Part shown: piece by piece, positions 1 through 7,997 of the stretch | How the letters are laid out: each line of letters starts with the position of its first letter | Numbering within the stretch: position 1 is the first letter of the stretch | Assembly (NCBI GenBank): GCA_018240025.1 | Contig: JAFEGM010000003.1 | Span: forward strand, 42,857-106,856 | Direction: 5' to 3' | Length of the DNA stretch: 64,000 bases | Source of the DNA: Verrucomicrobiota bacterium | GTDB lineage: Bacteria > Verrucomicrobiota > Verrucomicrobiia > Chthoniobacterales > SZAS-18 | Notes under the pieces: model-generated | What the model saw: the letters and a program-made list of their open reading frames with translations, nothing else | The model's database searches: none | What the model was told of the DNA's origin: nothing | Made by a program: the position numbers and the translations under genes

Positions 1-690
1 ACCGATCCGATCGCGCTCTTCAACAGCGAGCAGATCATCACCGATTTTCCGAATCGGAAGATCTACGTGGGCAAGAAGTTCGGCGACCGGCTGGAGAACA
101 TCCACGTCTACGAGCTCAATCGTGACGGGGAGGTCCTGCGGGTCGTTTACGCCCGCACCGGCAGCCTCTCGGTCGATCTCGAGCGCAAACAGCTCCTGCT
201 CAAGCTGACCGGCACGCGCTTCGAGCAGCGGGACGAGGGTTCGCCTTCGGACCTGACCCGCATCCGCGACGGCATCACCATGCAGGAGTTCGTCTTCCCG
301 ATTTCCCTGGAGGAACTCTACAACAAGAAGATGGCCCGCCGCGGCCTGAACATTCAGACCGCGCCCGAGCTGTTCACGAACCTCAAGTCAGGCACGGCGG
401 AAAGCCGTTCGGCGGTGCTCACCGAAGTCAACCAGCGTTTCTCGTTCTCGCTCGCCTGCCTGACCCTCGGACTGGTGGCCATCCCGCTGGGGGTGGTGGC
501 GCAGCGGAGAGAGACTTCCGTCGGCTTCGCCATCAGCCTCGCGGTGGCGGTGGTTTACTTCTTCCTCATTCAGCTGGTCAAGATTCTGAAAGTGAAGCCG
601 CAGTTCCACCCCGAGCTGCTGGTCTGGGTGCCGAATCTGATTTTCCTCGGCCTTGGGCTATGGCTGTTCCGTCGGATGGCAAGCCGCTGA
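1..690 (+). CDS. LptF/LptG-family permease, C-terminal part (5' end outside window)
   Basis: The reading frame is open from base 1, so this is the 3' part of a longer gene; a GTG at 67 is only an internal codon. The visible part has a periplasmic beta-rich stretch followed by three hydrophobic segments at the end (around SLACLTLGLVAIPLGVV, ISLAVAVVYFFLIQL and VWVPNLIFLGLGLWLF). A conserved-looking block (residues TEVNQRFSFSLACLTL) precedes the first of these. This is the layout of the C-terminal half of YjgP/YjgQ (LptF/LptG), the inner-membrane permeases of the LptBFGC complex that extract lipopolysaccharide for transport to the outer membrane. Which of the two paralogues it is cannot be decided from the fragment. 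It converges on mogA, leaving 9 bp between the stops. Confidence 0.82.
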   Translation, partial: TDPIALFNSEQIITDFPNRKIYVGKKFGDRLENIHVYELNRDGEVLRVVYARTGSLSVDLERKQLLLKLTGTRFEQRDEGSPSDLTRIRDGITMQEFVFPISLEELYNKKMARRGLNIQTAPELFTNLKSGTAESRSAVLTEVNQRFSFSLACLTLGLVAIPLGVVAQRRETSVGFAISLAVAVVYFFLIQLVKILKVKPQFHPELLVWVPNLIFLGLGLWLFRRMASR

Positions 691-699
691 AGGGGAGCG

Positions 700-1200
700 T
701 CAGCAGGAAGTCGGCAGCCGCTGGGCGAGCTTGACGCCGTGGGCGATGGCACCCTCGACGAAGCCGAGGCAATCGACCGCGCCCTGTGGCTTCCCCGGCA
801 GGGCGATGACGAGCGCGTTCTCGACCACCGCGGCCAGGGCGCGGGAGAGAATGGCGTTCTTGGTCAGCTTCATCGACTCCGCCCGCATGACCTCGCCGAA
901 GCCGGGCAGTTCCACCCGCATGAGTCCCCGAATTGCTTCGGGGGTCACATCGCGCGGAGCGATGCCCGTGCCTCCCGTGGTCAGGACGAGCGAACAGCCT
1001 TGGGCGATGAAGCTGCGCAGGGCCTCTTGCAGGCGGGTGATGTCATCCGGTACGACGGCTTCGGCCAGGACGGGCCAGCCCCGCTTTGCGCACTCGGCCC
1101 GCAGCGCCGGACCGCCGAGGTCGTCGTATTCGCCAGCGGCGGCGCGGTCGGAGGCGGTGATGATGCCGACGCGGATGGCGCCTGAATCGTGACTGCTCAC
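700..1200 (-). CDS. mogA: MogA/MoaB-family molybdopterin adenylyltransferase
   Basis: A protein of 166 residues, full length for the MogA/MoaB family. The N-terminus has the beta strand VGIITASDRA. The signature TTGGTGIAPRD (residues 74-84) is followed by TPEAI, and a C-terminal LPGKPQGAVDC forms the second binding loop. Members adenylylate molybdopterin with ATP before metal insertion into the molybdenum cofactor. The start is GTG at 1200, and it shares four bases with the TGA of the upstream exported-protein gene, so the two are probably translationally coupled although no functional link is obvious. No other molybdenum cofactor gene is in the window. MoaB and MogA cannot be separated safely by eye. 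Confidence 0.87.
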   Translation of the reverse strand: MSSHDSGAIRVGIITASDRAAAGEYDDLGGPALRAECAKRGWPVLAEAVVPDDITRLQEALRSFIAQGCSLVLTTGGTGIAPRDVTPEAIRGLMRVELPGFGEVMRAESMKLTKNAILSRALAAVVENALVIALPGKPQGAVDCLGFVEGAIAHGVKLAQRLPTSC

Positions 1201-1682
1201 TGGGCCAGAATCTGGGCGAAGGCGGCGGCGTCGGCGGCGCTGAGGCGCGGATTGCCGCTGTTCATGGGCGGGTCGTAGGCAAACTCGAGTTCGTTCGCGC
1301 CGCGGGATACGAGCTTCAGCTCGCCGCCGTACTTGATGTCGCCGATCTTACAGAGCTCAGTACCCGCGGGCGCGGCGGGGAACTTGGCCAAGGCGGCCGC
1401 AAGCATCGACTGGACCTGGGCCAGCGACTTCGACTTGCCGGTGCCGAGCATGAAGTAATTCCAATCGGTCCCGCGGCCGGTCGTGCGCGAGATGACGAAC
1501 TTGAGCTGCTGCCCCTTCTCGGCCGACTTCGACGGCGCGGTGGCGGAGACGCTGTAGCTGACGGTTCCGTCCGAGGATTTTGCGTTGCCTAGCGTGTAGG
1601 CGAACGGCGCCCGAGCTTCCTGGGCGCCGGCGGTGAGGGCGAGCACAGCGACAGCGCAGAGGGTGGTGAGGAATTGCTTCAT
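1197..1682 (-). CDS. Small exported protein of unknown function
   Basis: A protein of 161 residues with a clear Sec signal peptide (MKQF, hydrophobic core LCAVAVLAL, cleavage probably after TAGA or AQEARA). The mature part is rich in Ser, Ala and Lys, has one Cys, and shows no motif I recognise. It ends in an Ala-rich helix-like stretch (LSAADAAAFAQILAQ). It is the first gene of a two-gene unit with mogA (GTGA overlap) and diverges from the 4.5S RNA gene about 90 bp away. A periplasmic location is inferred from the signal peptide alone. Confidence 0.7.
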   Translation of the reverse strand: MKQFLTTLCAVAVLALTAGAQEARAPFAYTLGNAKSSDGTVSYSVSATAPSKSAEKGQQLKFVISRTTGRGTDWNYFMLGTGKSKSLAQVQSMLAAALAKFPAAPAGTELCKIGDIKYGGELKLVSRGANELEFAYDPPMNSGNPRLSAADAAAFAQILAQ

Positions 1683-1773
1683 GGCCGGAATCTAGGCGAA
1701 AATCGGAGGACTGAAATCGGAAATCGTGGTCCCCGGCCTTGCTCCCAGGGCGATCTCTGCGACGTTCCCCCTG

Positions 1774-1861
<88 letters not shown>

Positions 1862-1870
1862 TCTTTTTTT
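1862..1870 (+). terminator. T-tract ending the 4.5S RNA
   Basis: TCTTTTTTT directly follows the closing helix of the SRP RNA. The terminal RNA helix plus the U-run is enough for intrinsic termination. Confidence 0.6.
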
Positions 1871-1962
1871 CTACCCGGACCCCAGGGCGATGCCGGCCAG
1901 GGTTGAGGCGATTGAAAATTGTCACAGGACGACCGGCCCGCGCTCGCTATGGGCATTCCTCC

Positions 1963-2442
1963 ATGGGCAAGGAAATCGAACGCAAATTTCTCGTCACTTC
2001 CGAGGTCTGGCGCGAGGGCGCGGTCGGAGTGGAGTTCCGGCAGGGTTATCTGTCGCGGGATCCCGGCCACACCGTGCGGGTACGGCTGGCCGGCGAGCAG
2101 GGTTTTCTGACGATCAAGGGGCGGCGCCGTGGCCTGACCAAGGCGGAGTTCGAGTATCCGATCCCGGCGGCGGATGCGGTCGAGCTGCTGCGCCTGTGCG
2201 GGCAGCCCTTGATCGAGAAGACGCGCTACCGCGTACCGCACGGCGGCTTGGTCTGGGAGATCGACGAGTTCGCGGGCGCGAACGCCGGGCTGATCGTGGC
2301 CGAAGTCGAACTCCAAGCCGAAAATCAGCTCTTCGAATTGCCACCATGGGTGGGCGCCGAGGTCAGCTTCGACAAGCGCTATTACAACTCCCAACTCGGC
2401 GTGCGACCCTTCCGCACATGGACAGCCACGGAGCTGGGCTGA
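1963..2442 (+). CDS. CYTH-domain protein (triphosphate tunnel metalloenzyme)
   Basis: A protein of 159 residues. The N-terminal EIERKFLV (residues 4-11) is the CYTH signature. Further conserved pieces are VRVRLAGEQGFLTIKG (Arg/Lys of the tunnel), IEKTRYRV, VWEIDEF, VAEVEL and the late EVSFDKRYYN. Members bind and hydrolyse triphosphates (inorganic triphosphate, ThTP or nucleotides) with divalent metal inside a beta tunnel; the substrate cannot be told here. The ATG at 1963 was chosen because the family starts right at the EIERK motif; the frame stays open upstream to 1903 but overlaps nothing conserved. It is a stand-alone gene converging on asnB. Confidence 0.88.
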   Translation: MGKEIERKFLVTSEVWREGAVGVEFRQGYLSRDPGHTVRVRLAGEQGFLTIKGRRRGLTKAEFEYPIPAADAVELLRLCGQPLIEKTRYRVPHGGLVWEIDEFAGANAGLIVAEVELQAENQLFELPPWVGAEVSFDKRYYNSQLGVRPFRTWTATELG

Positions 2443-2458
2443 GGCAACGCCACGGCGC

Positions 2459-2483
2459 AAAAAAGGGCGGCACCCGGCCGCCC
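2459..2483 (-). terminator. Rho-independent terminator of the polysaccharide operon (after asnB)
   Basis: Read on the minus strand: stem GGGCGGC, loop CGGGT, stem GCCGCCC, then TTTTTT. A perfect 7-bp GC stem with a U-run lies 36 bp past the asnB stop. It may also act as a weak barrier for the convergent CYTH gene, but the T-run is only on the minus-strand side. Confidence 0.85.
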
Positions 2484-2518
2484 TCGTGGAACAGTTCGCG
2501 CTGAACCCCGCCTACATC

Positions 2519-4327
2519 CTACATCTCCCACCAGCGGCGGAAGACGAAGATGCACCATTTCTGGTACCAGGTGGTGAGTTGAATGCCGTCGGGCAGCCGG
2601 TTCGGAATGTTGAGCGCGCCCCGCCAATCGCTTTCCAGCCAGCGGTCGAAGGGAAACGAGAAGCCTCGCTTTGCTCCCCGCGCCACCCATTCAGGGATCT
2701 CCGGCAGCGCTTCCAGCAGCATCGCTTTGCCCGGTCGCAAGCGCCGGCCCGGCGGCACTCGCGCGAGTTGCTCGTAGAGCACGCTGTCGACCAGGGGCAC
2801 CCGCAGCTCCAGCCCCCAGGCCATGCTGGCCACGTCGCTGTCGCGCAGCAGCTGGTTGCGCATGTACTGGGTGATCTCGAGGGCGCTGACGGTGTCGCGA
2901 ATGGTCGCCTCCTCCCCGGGCAGGCGGATGGGCACGGTGGAAGGGCTGGGGGCCGGGCTGCCTTCGAGGAAATACTCGGTCAGCCGACGGGCCTCGCGGT
3001 CGGTGAAGATGCCCCGATAGGCGTTCATGGCGCTGGTCACGCTCGGGCCCTCGCGCAGAAACGTGCCCAACCGGCGGACGCGCGGGTGGCCGGGCCAGTG
3101 CTCCATCAGCCGGCCTGCGATGGAAGCCAACGGCCCCAGCTTCTGCGCCGTCTCCAGCATTTTCGGGATGCGCTCGAAGCTCGGGTAGCTGCCGAAGACC
3201 TCGTCGCCGCCGAGGCCGGAGAGGACGACCTTCTTGCCGGCATCGCGCGCGATTTTGGAAATCGCATAGGTATTGAATCCGTCGATGCTCGGCTGATCGA
3301 TGTGCTTGAGAAACCGGTCGAAGAGCGCGCGCGCCTCGGCGGCGGTGAGGCGGTGGTCGACGTGCCGGGTGCCGAAATGACGAGCCGTGCGCGCGGCGGC
3401 GTAGCCCTCGTTGTACTCTTCCTCGTCAAAGGAGATGGAATAGGTGTCGAGATTCTCCCGCTGCTGGATCTTGGCCAGAGCGACCAGGGCAGTGGAATCG
3501 ATCCCGCCGGAGAGAAACAGGCCGACCGGCACGTCGCTGACGAAATGGTGCTCGACCGTATCGAGCAGCTGCGCGCGCACGAAAGCCGCATCCTCGGTGA
3601 CGGAAACGAGCGGCTGGGTCGGCTCCCCGACGTGGCCGAAAGGGAGCCGCCAGTGGGTCTGCCGCTGCTCGATGCGACCGTCGCGCCAGAGCATCCAAGT
3701 GCCCGCCTCCAGGCACTTCGCACCTTGAATGAGCGTGTGCGGCTCGGGCACCGAACCGCGTCGGAAGTATCCGAGCAGACCTTCGGGATCCAGCCGCCGC
3801 GGCACCACCCCCGTGGAAAGCAGCGCCCGCATCTCGGAGGCGAACCCGAGCGTCCCATCGGGGCGCAGGGCGTAGTAGAGCGGTTTGATGCCCAGCGGGT
3901 CCCGCGCCAGGAGGCAGGTGCGCTCGCGCTGATCCCAAAGTGCGAGCGCATACATCCCGCGCAGTCGCTGCAGAAAGGCCGGCCCGTGCAGATGGTGCAG
4001 GAGGAGGATGATCTCCGTGTCGGAGGTCGAATTCGGCTCCAGGCCGGCCGCACGGACCTCGGCGGTCAACTCCCGGAAATTGAAGATCTCGCCGTTGTAG
4101 ACCATCACGTAACGGTCGTCGCAGGCGAACATCGGCTGATGACCCGCCTCGCTGAGATCGAGGATGGAGAGACGACAGTGCGTCAGGCCGATGCACCCGT
4201 CGGCCGAGTAGTAGGTCCCTTCGTCATCCGGTCCCCGATGACGGATGGCTCCCAGCACATGCGGCAGGACCGCGCGCAGACTCTCGGCCTGCGGCGCCGG
4301 ATGCAGGATGCCAGCGATGCCACACAT
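2519..4327 (-). CDS. asnB: Glutamine-dependent asparagine-synthetase-type amidotransferase (AsnB/WbpS-like)
   Basis: A protein of 602 residues with the two-domain AsnB layout. Cys2 (MCGIAG) is the glutaminase nucleophile, with RLSILDLS at 52-59 and NGEIFNF at 78-84. The ATP-pyrophosphatase loop SGGIDS lies at 273-278, and GLGGDEVF follows later. Free AsnB makes asparagine, but homologues inside O-antigen and exopolysaccharide loci (WbpS type) are thought to amidate the carboxyl of uronic acids. It is the last gene of a 29-gene sugar operon that also holds a 3-amino-sugar cassette, so sugar amidation is the likelier role; this is inference. It starts 69 bp after the preceding glycosyltransferase gene and is followed by a strong terminator. 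Confidence 0.88.
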   Translation of the reverse strand: MCGIAGILHPAPQAESLRAVLPHVLGAIRHRGPDDEGTYYSADGCIGLTHCRLSILDLSEAGHQPMFACDDRYVMVYNGEIFNFRELTAEVRAAGLEPNSTSDTEIILLLHHLHGPAFLQRLRGMYALALWDQRERTCLLARDPLGIKPLYYALRPDGTLGFASEMRALLSTGVVPRRLDPEGLLGYFRRGSVPEPHTLIQGAKCLEAGTWMLWRDGRIEQRQTHWRLPFGHVGEPTQPLVSVTEDAAFVRAQLLDTVEHHFVSDVPVGLFLSGGIDSTALVALAKIQQRENLDTYSISFDEEEYNEGYAAARTARHFGTRHVDHRLTAAEARALFDRFLKHIDQPSIDGFNTYAISKIARDAGKKVVLSGLGGDEVFGSYPSFERIPKMLETAQKLGPLASIAGRLMEHWPGHPRVRRLGTFLREGPSVTSAMNAYRGIFTDREARRLTEYFLEGSPAPSPSTVPIRLPGEEATIRDTVSALEITQYMRNQLLRDSDVASMAWGLELRVPLVDSVLYEQLARVPPGRRLRPGKAMLLEALPEIPEWVARGAKRGFSFPFDRWLESDWRGALNIPNRLPDGIQLTTWYQKWCIFVFRRWWEM

Positions 4328-4396
4328 GTGCTCTTGAATCTAATCCGCGAGAGGAGCGCGAGAGGGTCAGCAAAGATTACAAACTTGCAACGTAAA

Positions 4397-5611
4397 TCAG
4401 CGACCCTCTGTGGTGGTGTTTTCGGAAATTCCGAAGAAGTCGACGAAGTGCTGGTGCAGACAGCGGCGGAATTGGGCGAGTCCGAAGTGGTCGATGGTGC
4501 GCTGGCGCAGGGCCTCGGGTTCGTTCAGCACCGCCAGGCTGTGGGTACCGAGCAGGACGGAAACGACCGCGTCGCGGATCTCGGCGGCATTGTCCGGGTC
4601 GACCAGCAGGCCCAGCTCGCCATGCAGGAGCGGATCCACCGAACCATCGACCTTGCCGGCGATGACGGGCTTGCCGCTGGCCAGAGCTTCCAGGAAGACG
4701 ATGCCGAAGCCTTCCCGTTTGCTGGGCATGACGAAAACGTCGCAGGCATTGTAGCAATCCGGCAGCTCATCGTCCTCCACGTCGGTGGCAACGGTCACCC
4801 GATCGCCCAGTCCCCGTTGGGCGATCATTTCGTGCACCCGGGCAAGATCATTTCCGCGGCCGACGAGCAGATAGTGGGCTTCGGGCACGACAGTGAGCAC
4901 CTGGGGCAGGATGCGCAGGATCTGATCGTAGCCCTTGTAGCGCTCGCGTTCCTCGATCCGCGCCACCGTCAGCAGCAGACGCCGCCTCGGGTCGATGCCC
5001 AGCCGCTGCAGCAGGGCCAGGGGCTTCGGCCGTGGGCGGAATCGCTCTGCGTCGAGGGTGTTCGGCATCAGGTGCACCCGTTCGGGCCGCAGCCCGTGAC
5101 GGTCGATCAGCACCTGGCGGGTGTAACTGCTGACCGCCAGCACCCGGTCGCAAGCCCGCAGAGCCCGCAGCACGCTGGGTCGGTGCGCGTCCCAAGCCTC
5201 GAATCCATGGGCGACCGTCCAAAAGGGCACGCCGCGCAGGCGCTGCAGGAGGTGGGCGGCCGGAGAGAAATTGAGGTGCGAGGTGAGGACGAGGTCCGGC
5301 TTCTGCCACGCTCCGTGACCGACCAGTTCGGCGGCGAAAAAGGGCGTGCGCAGGGCGCGCCCGGCGCTGCCGGCAAAGGTGAACCGGGTCTGCGGCGGGG
5401 CCGAGAAATCGGCGGGCAATCCATGGTCGTTCTTCAGCAGCACCCGCTCGACGCGGACCAGCGGATCCTCGACCAAGCCTTCCAGCAGATGGCGCGAGTA
5501 CCGCTGGATGCCGCCGAGCTGGAAGAGCTCGGGACACCAGAAGTGGACGGACGTGGGCGCGGACGGCAACACAGGAGGAGCGTCTAGACGAACTTGGGCA
5601 GCTGGCTGCAC
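4397..5611 (-). CDS. GT4-family glycosyltransferase
   Basis: A protein of 404 residues. The N-terminal Rossmann half has the glycine turn FQLGGIQRY (acceptor side). The C-terminal half has RLLLTVARIEERERYKGYDQIL and the donor-site pattern VFVMPSKREGFGIVFLEALASGKPVIAG, the E-x7-E motif of GT-B retaining enzymes. It adds a sugar to a growing polysaccharide chain in the cytoplasm; donor and acceptor are unknown. The start is GTG at 5611, overlapping the upstream gene by 28 bp. No better start with a conserved sequence lies downstream before HFWCPELF, so the exact start is uncertain. Confidence 0.88.
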   Translation of the reverse strand: MQPAAQVRLDAPPVLPSAPTSVHFWCPELFQLGGIQRYSRHLLEGLVEDPLVRVERVLLKNDHGLPADFSAPPQTRFTFAGSAGRALRTPFFAAELVGHGAWQKPDLVLTSHLNFSPAAHLLQRLRGVPFWTVAHGFEAWDAHRPSVLRALRACDRVLAVSSYTRQVLIDRHGLRPERVHLMPNTLDAERFRPRPKPLALLQRLGIDPRRRLLLTVARIEERERYKGYDQILRILPQVLTVVPEAHYLLVGRGNDLARVHEMIAQRGLGDRVTVATDVEDDELPDCYNACDVFVMPSKREGFGIVFLEALASGKPVIAGKVDGSVDPLLHGELGLLVDPDNAAEIRDAVVSVLLGTHSLAVLNEPEALRQRTIDHFGLAQFRRCLHQHFVDFFGISENTTTEGR

Positions 5612-6756
5612 GCAGCCTTCAACCCCTTGATGCTCTCATCGTAGTGGTAATGGCGCACGATTTTCCCCGATTCCTGCCCCCAGCGGCGGAGGCGCTCGCG
5701 ATCGCGGAAGCACTCGCGCAGCGCAATGGTCAGGCATTCGACCTGTCCCGCCGGAAAGACCATGCCATTGCGTCCGTGCTGGACCAGGTCCGCGGCGCAG
5801 CCGACGTGGCTGCTCACCACAATGGCTCGTTCCAGGCACATGGCCTCGTTCACCGCCAGTCCCCACGTTTCGCTGCGCCCGAAGCTGGGCAGCACGAAGA
5901 CGTCGCAGGCCGCGTAGGTCCGGGGCATTTGCGACTGATTTTGGAAGGGGGCGAAGCGAACGCGCGGGTGGGCGCCGGCCTTGGCGCGCAGCTCGGGCTC
6001 CAGCTCTCCGTCGCCTACGAAGACGAGAAAAGCGGACGGATCGTCGATCCGCAGAAACGCCTCCAGGAGATCGAGCGGCCGCTTTTTCTCCTGCAGTTTG
6101 CCGGCGAAGAGCACCATGGTGGCATCCGTCGGAATGCCGAGGGTCGCGCGCCAGGCCTGGGCCTCTTCCCGCGCGGCACCGGCGGCGATGAAACGGTCGT
6201 TGTCGACGGCATGCGGTGCGAAGAAGAGCTGCTCCGGCCGCACGCCGTGGTACGTGAAGTAGTCACGATTGGCCTGGCCGACGTAGAGAAAGGCCGAGAA
6301 GCGCGCATAGACGGCCGAGATCAGCCGGCGCCGCAGGTTTGCCCGGGCGCCGGATTCCCCCAGCAGGTGGTGCGAATCGCCTCGGAACATCAAGGGCGCC
6401 TGGCTGCGGTGCCACCGCCAGATCAGATTCTGCAGGGTCAGGTAGTTGTAGCCGAAGACGAGCAGCGCCTCAGGGCGGAAGTGCTCGAGTCGCGCGAACA
6501 GTCCCGGATTGCTGATGCCCCGGAAATGATGGGTCCCCGGGGACGAGGCGTTGTTCGGCACGAACTCGCTGGCGTAGCCCTCGAGCAGGGGGACGTCCCA
6601 GGTGAAGGCGCGCTGGAAGCCAGGATCGACCTTTTGGGTGACACCAAAGTCCCAGAGGTAAAACACCCGCAGGTCGAAGGCCGCATCTGCGGCGATGCGC
6701 TGAAACCACGGCGCATAATACTGCACCGGGTGGGTGGTGACGATGCCGAGACGCAT
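5584..6756 (-). CDS. GT4-family glycosyltransferase
   Basis: A protein of 390 residues. It starts MRLGIVTTHPVQYY, a standard GT-B N-terminal strand. The C-terminal domain has VLFAGKLQEKKRPLDLLEAF (nucleotide-binding strand) and VFVLPSFGRSETWGLAVNEAM, the acidic donor motif. The ATG at 6756 is chosen over a TTG at 6798 because the family sequence begins there. It lies in the glycosyltransferase run of the polysaccharide operon, 48 bp behind the preceding GT gene, and overlaps the next GT gene by 28 bp. The specific sugar cannot be named. Confidence 0.88.
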   Translation of the reverse strand: MRLGIVTTHPVQYYAPWFQRIAADAAFDLRVFYLWDFGVTQKVDPGFQRAFTWDVPLLEGYASEFVPNNASSPGTHHFRGISNPGLFARLEHFRPEALLVFGYNYLTLQNLIWRWHRSQAPLMFRGDSHHLLGESGARANLRRRLISAVYARFSAFLYVGQANRDYFTYHGVRPEQLFFAPHAVDNDRFIAAGAAREEAQAWRATLGIPTDATMVLFAGKLQEKKRPLDLLEAFLRIDDPSAFLVFVGDGELEPELRAKAGAHPRVRFAPFQNQSQMPRTYAACDVFVLPSFGRSETWGLAVNEAMCLERAIVVSSHVGCAADLVQHGRNGMVFPAGQVECLTIALRECFRDRERLRRWGQESGKIVRHYHYDESIKGLKAACSQLPKFV

Positions 6757-6804
6757 TGGGCAGAGTCGATCCTGACGAAGTTGGGTCGGTTCCGACAAGC
6801 CCGA

Positions 6805-7989
6805 TCAGGCCGTGGGCGCAGCGGCGATTCGCTCGAAGTCTTCCAAGTAGAGCTGAGCGACGCCTGGGAGCCGCAGGGCGTGGGCTGTGGCCCAGCCGCG
6901 CCGGGCGATCTCCCTGCGTAGTGTCGGGCGATCGGCCCAGGTTCCGAGCTTGGCCGCCAGTTCCTCGGCCGCGCGCGGGGAGGTGTGATCGAACTGCTCC
7001 CCGTTCAACCCGGGCTGGAGGTAGTCGGAGAAGCAGCGCAACTGCGAGACCAGTACGGCGCAACCGCAGGCCATGGCTTCCTTCGGCGCGACGGGCGAGG
7101 CTTCGCCGCCTGCGTCGACGCTCGGGTATACGAAGATATCGGCCGCGCGATAATGCTCCTGCAGCGCCTCCGGATCCACCTCGAAGCCGGCCCACTCCAC
7201 CGCGTCTCCCAGGGGGTCGGTCAACCGGCGCAAGCCGGCGGCATACTCCTCGCCCCCGCCGCCGGCTGCGGCCTCGGTGGGCCCGACCAGCCGGAGTTTC
7301 CAGCCGTGACCCGCGGTGGTCTGGCGGAAGCGGGCGAAGGCGGCAATGAGCAGGTCGACTCCCTTCTGCGGATGGATCCGCCCCACGAAGACGATCCGGC
7401 GGCGTTCCCCAGCCAGATGGCGCTCGAGGCCGACTTCGTCGGTCCAGCCGAAGGCCTCCGGCACGGGATTGGGAATGATCCGCACCTGGCCGGCCACGGA
7501 CGGGAACAGCGCGACGATGCGGTCGGCCACCGCCGTGCTGACCGCCTGCAGCCGGGGCGCGTGCCGGTACCACCGATACTGGGCCTGCGGGAAGCGCTGG
7601 CAGTGTACGTAGAGCGCGCCGTGCTTCCCTCGCGCGGGCAGGAGCATCGGCAGAAAGAAGGTGTTCGAGACGAGGACATCGGCTTCCGGCAGGAGCGGCC
7701 GGATCCGCCGGCAGTAGGCCCAGTCCAGAAGCAGCCGACGCGGCCAGAGGAGATCGATGCCGGCCAGCGGACGCCAAGCCGCGGGGGCGTCGGCCCCGCC
7801 GGCGCGGCGATGTTCCACCCCGAGCTTTTGCTCCTGTGCCGGCAGCCCGGGAAAGGCCCTCGACACGTGCACGACCCGATGCCCGGCTCGCGCGAAGGCG
7901 GGCCCGAGTTCGAACCAGATTTTCTCCACCGCGCCCGCGCGCAGCGGCGGGATGGGCAGGAACGGCCCCTGAACGACGGTGATCCGCAT
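6805..7989 (-). CDS. GT4-family glycosyltransferase
   Basis: A protein of 394 residues from the ATG at 7989 (MRITVVQGPFLPIPP, then GAVEKIWFELG, the acceptor-side glycine turn). The C-terminal half has RIVFVGRIHPQKGVDLLIAAF and DIFVYPSVDAGGEASPVAPKEAMACG, which corresponds to the donor-binding E-x7-E region. The longer frame up to 8301 runs into the upstream polymerase gene and is not conserved. It starts 8 bp after the stop of the Wzy-like gene, so the two are almost certainly co-transcribed. The role is transfer of a nucleotide sugar during repeat-unit assembly; specificity is unknown. Confidence 0.87.
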   Translation of the reverse strand: MRITVVQGPFLPIPPLRAGAVEKIWFELGPAFARAGHRVVHVSRAFPGLPAQEQKLGVEHRRAGGADAPAAWRPLAGIDLLWPRRLLLDWAYCRRIRPLLPEADVLVSNTFFLPMLLPARGKHGALYVHCQRFPQAQYRWYRHAPRLQAVSTAVADRIVALFPSVAGQVRIIPNPVPEAFGWTDEVGLERHLAGERRRIVFVGRIHPQKGVDLLIAAFARFRQTTAGHGWKLRLVGPTEAAAGGGGEEYAAGLRRLTDPLGDAVEWAGFEVDPEALQEHYRAADIFVYPSVDAGGEASPVAPKEAMACGCAVLVSQLRCFSDYLQPGLNGEQFDHTSPRAAEELAAKLGTWADRPTLRREIARRGWATAHALRLPGVAQLYLEDFERIAAAPTA

Positions 7990-7997
7990 GGAAACCG

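Noticed and set aside
2486..5587. Open frame of 1033 residues on the plus strand opposite asnB and a glycosyltransferase
   Set aside because: Composition is Arg/Ala/Gln/Glu-rich without domains, and it is the antisense of two clearly recognised enzymes. It is a GC-driven shadow, as are similar long frames at 10823-12991, 16991-19180, 32305-34242 and 38884-40953.
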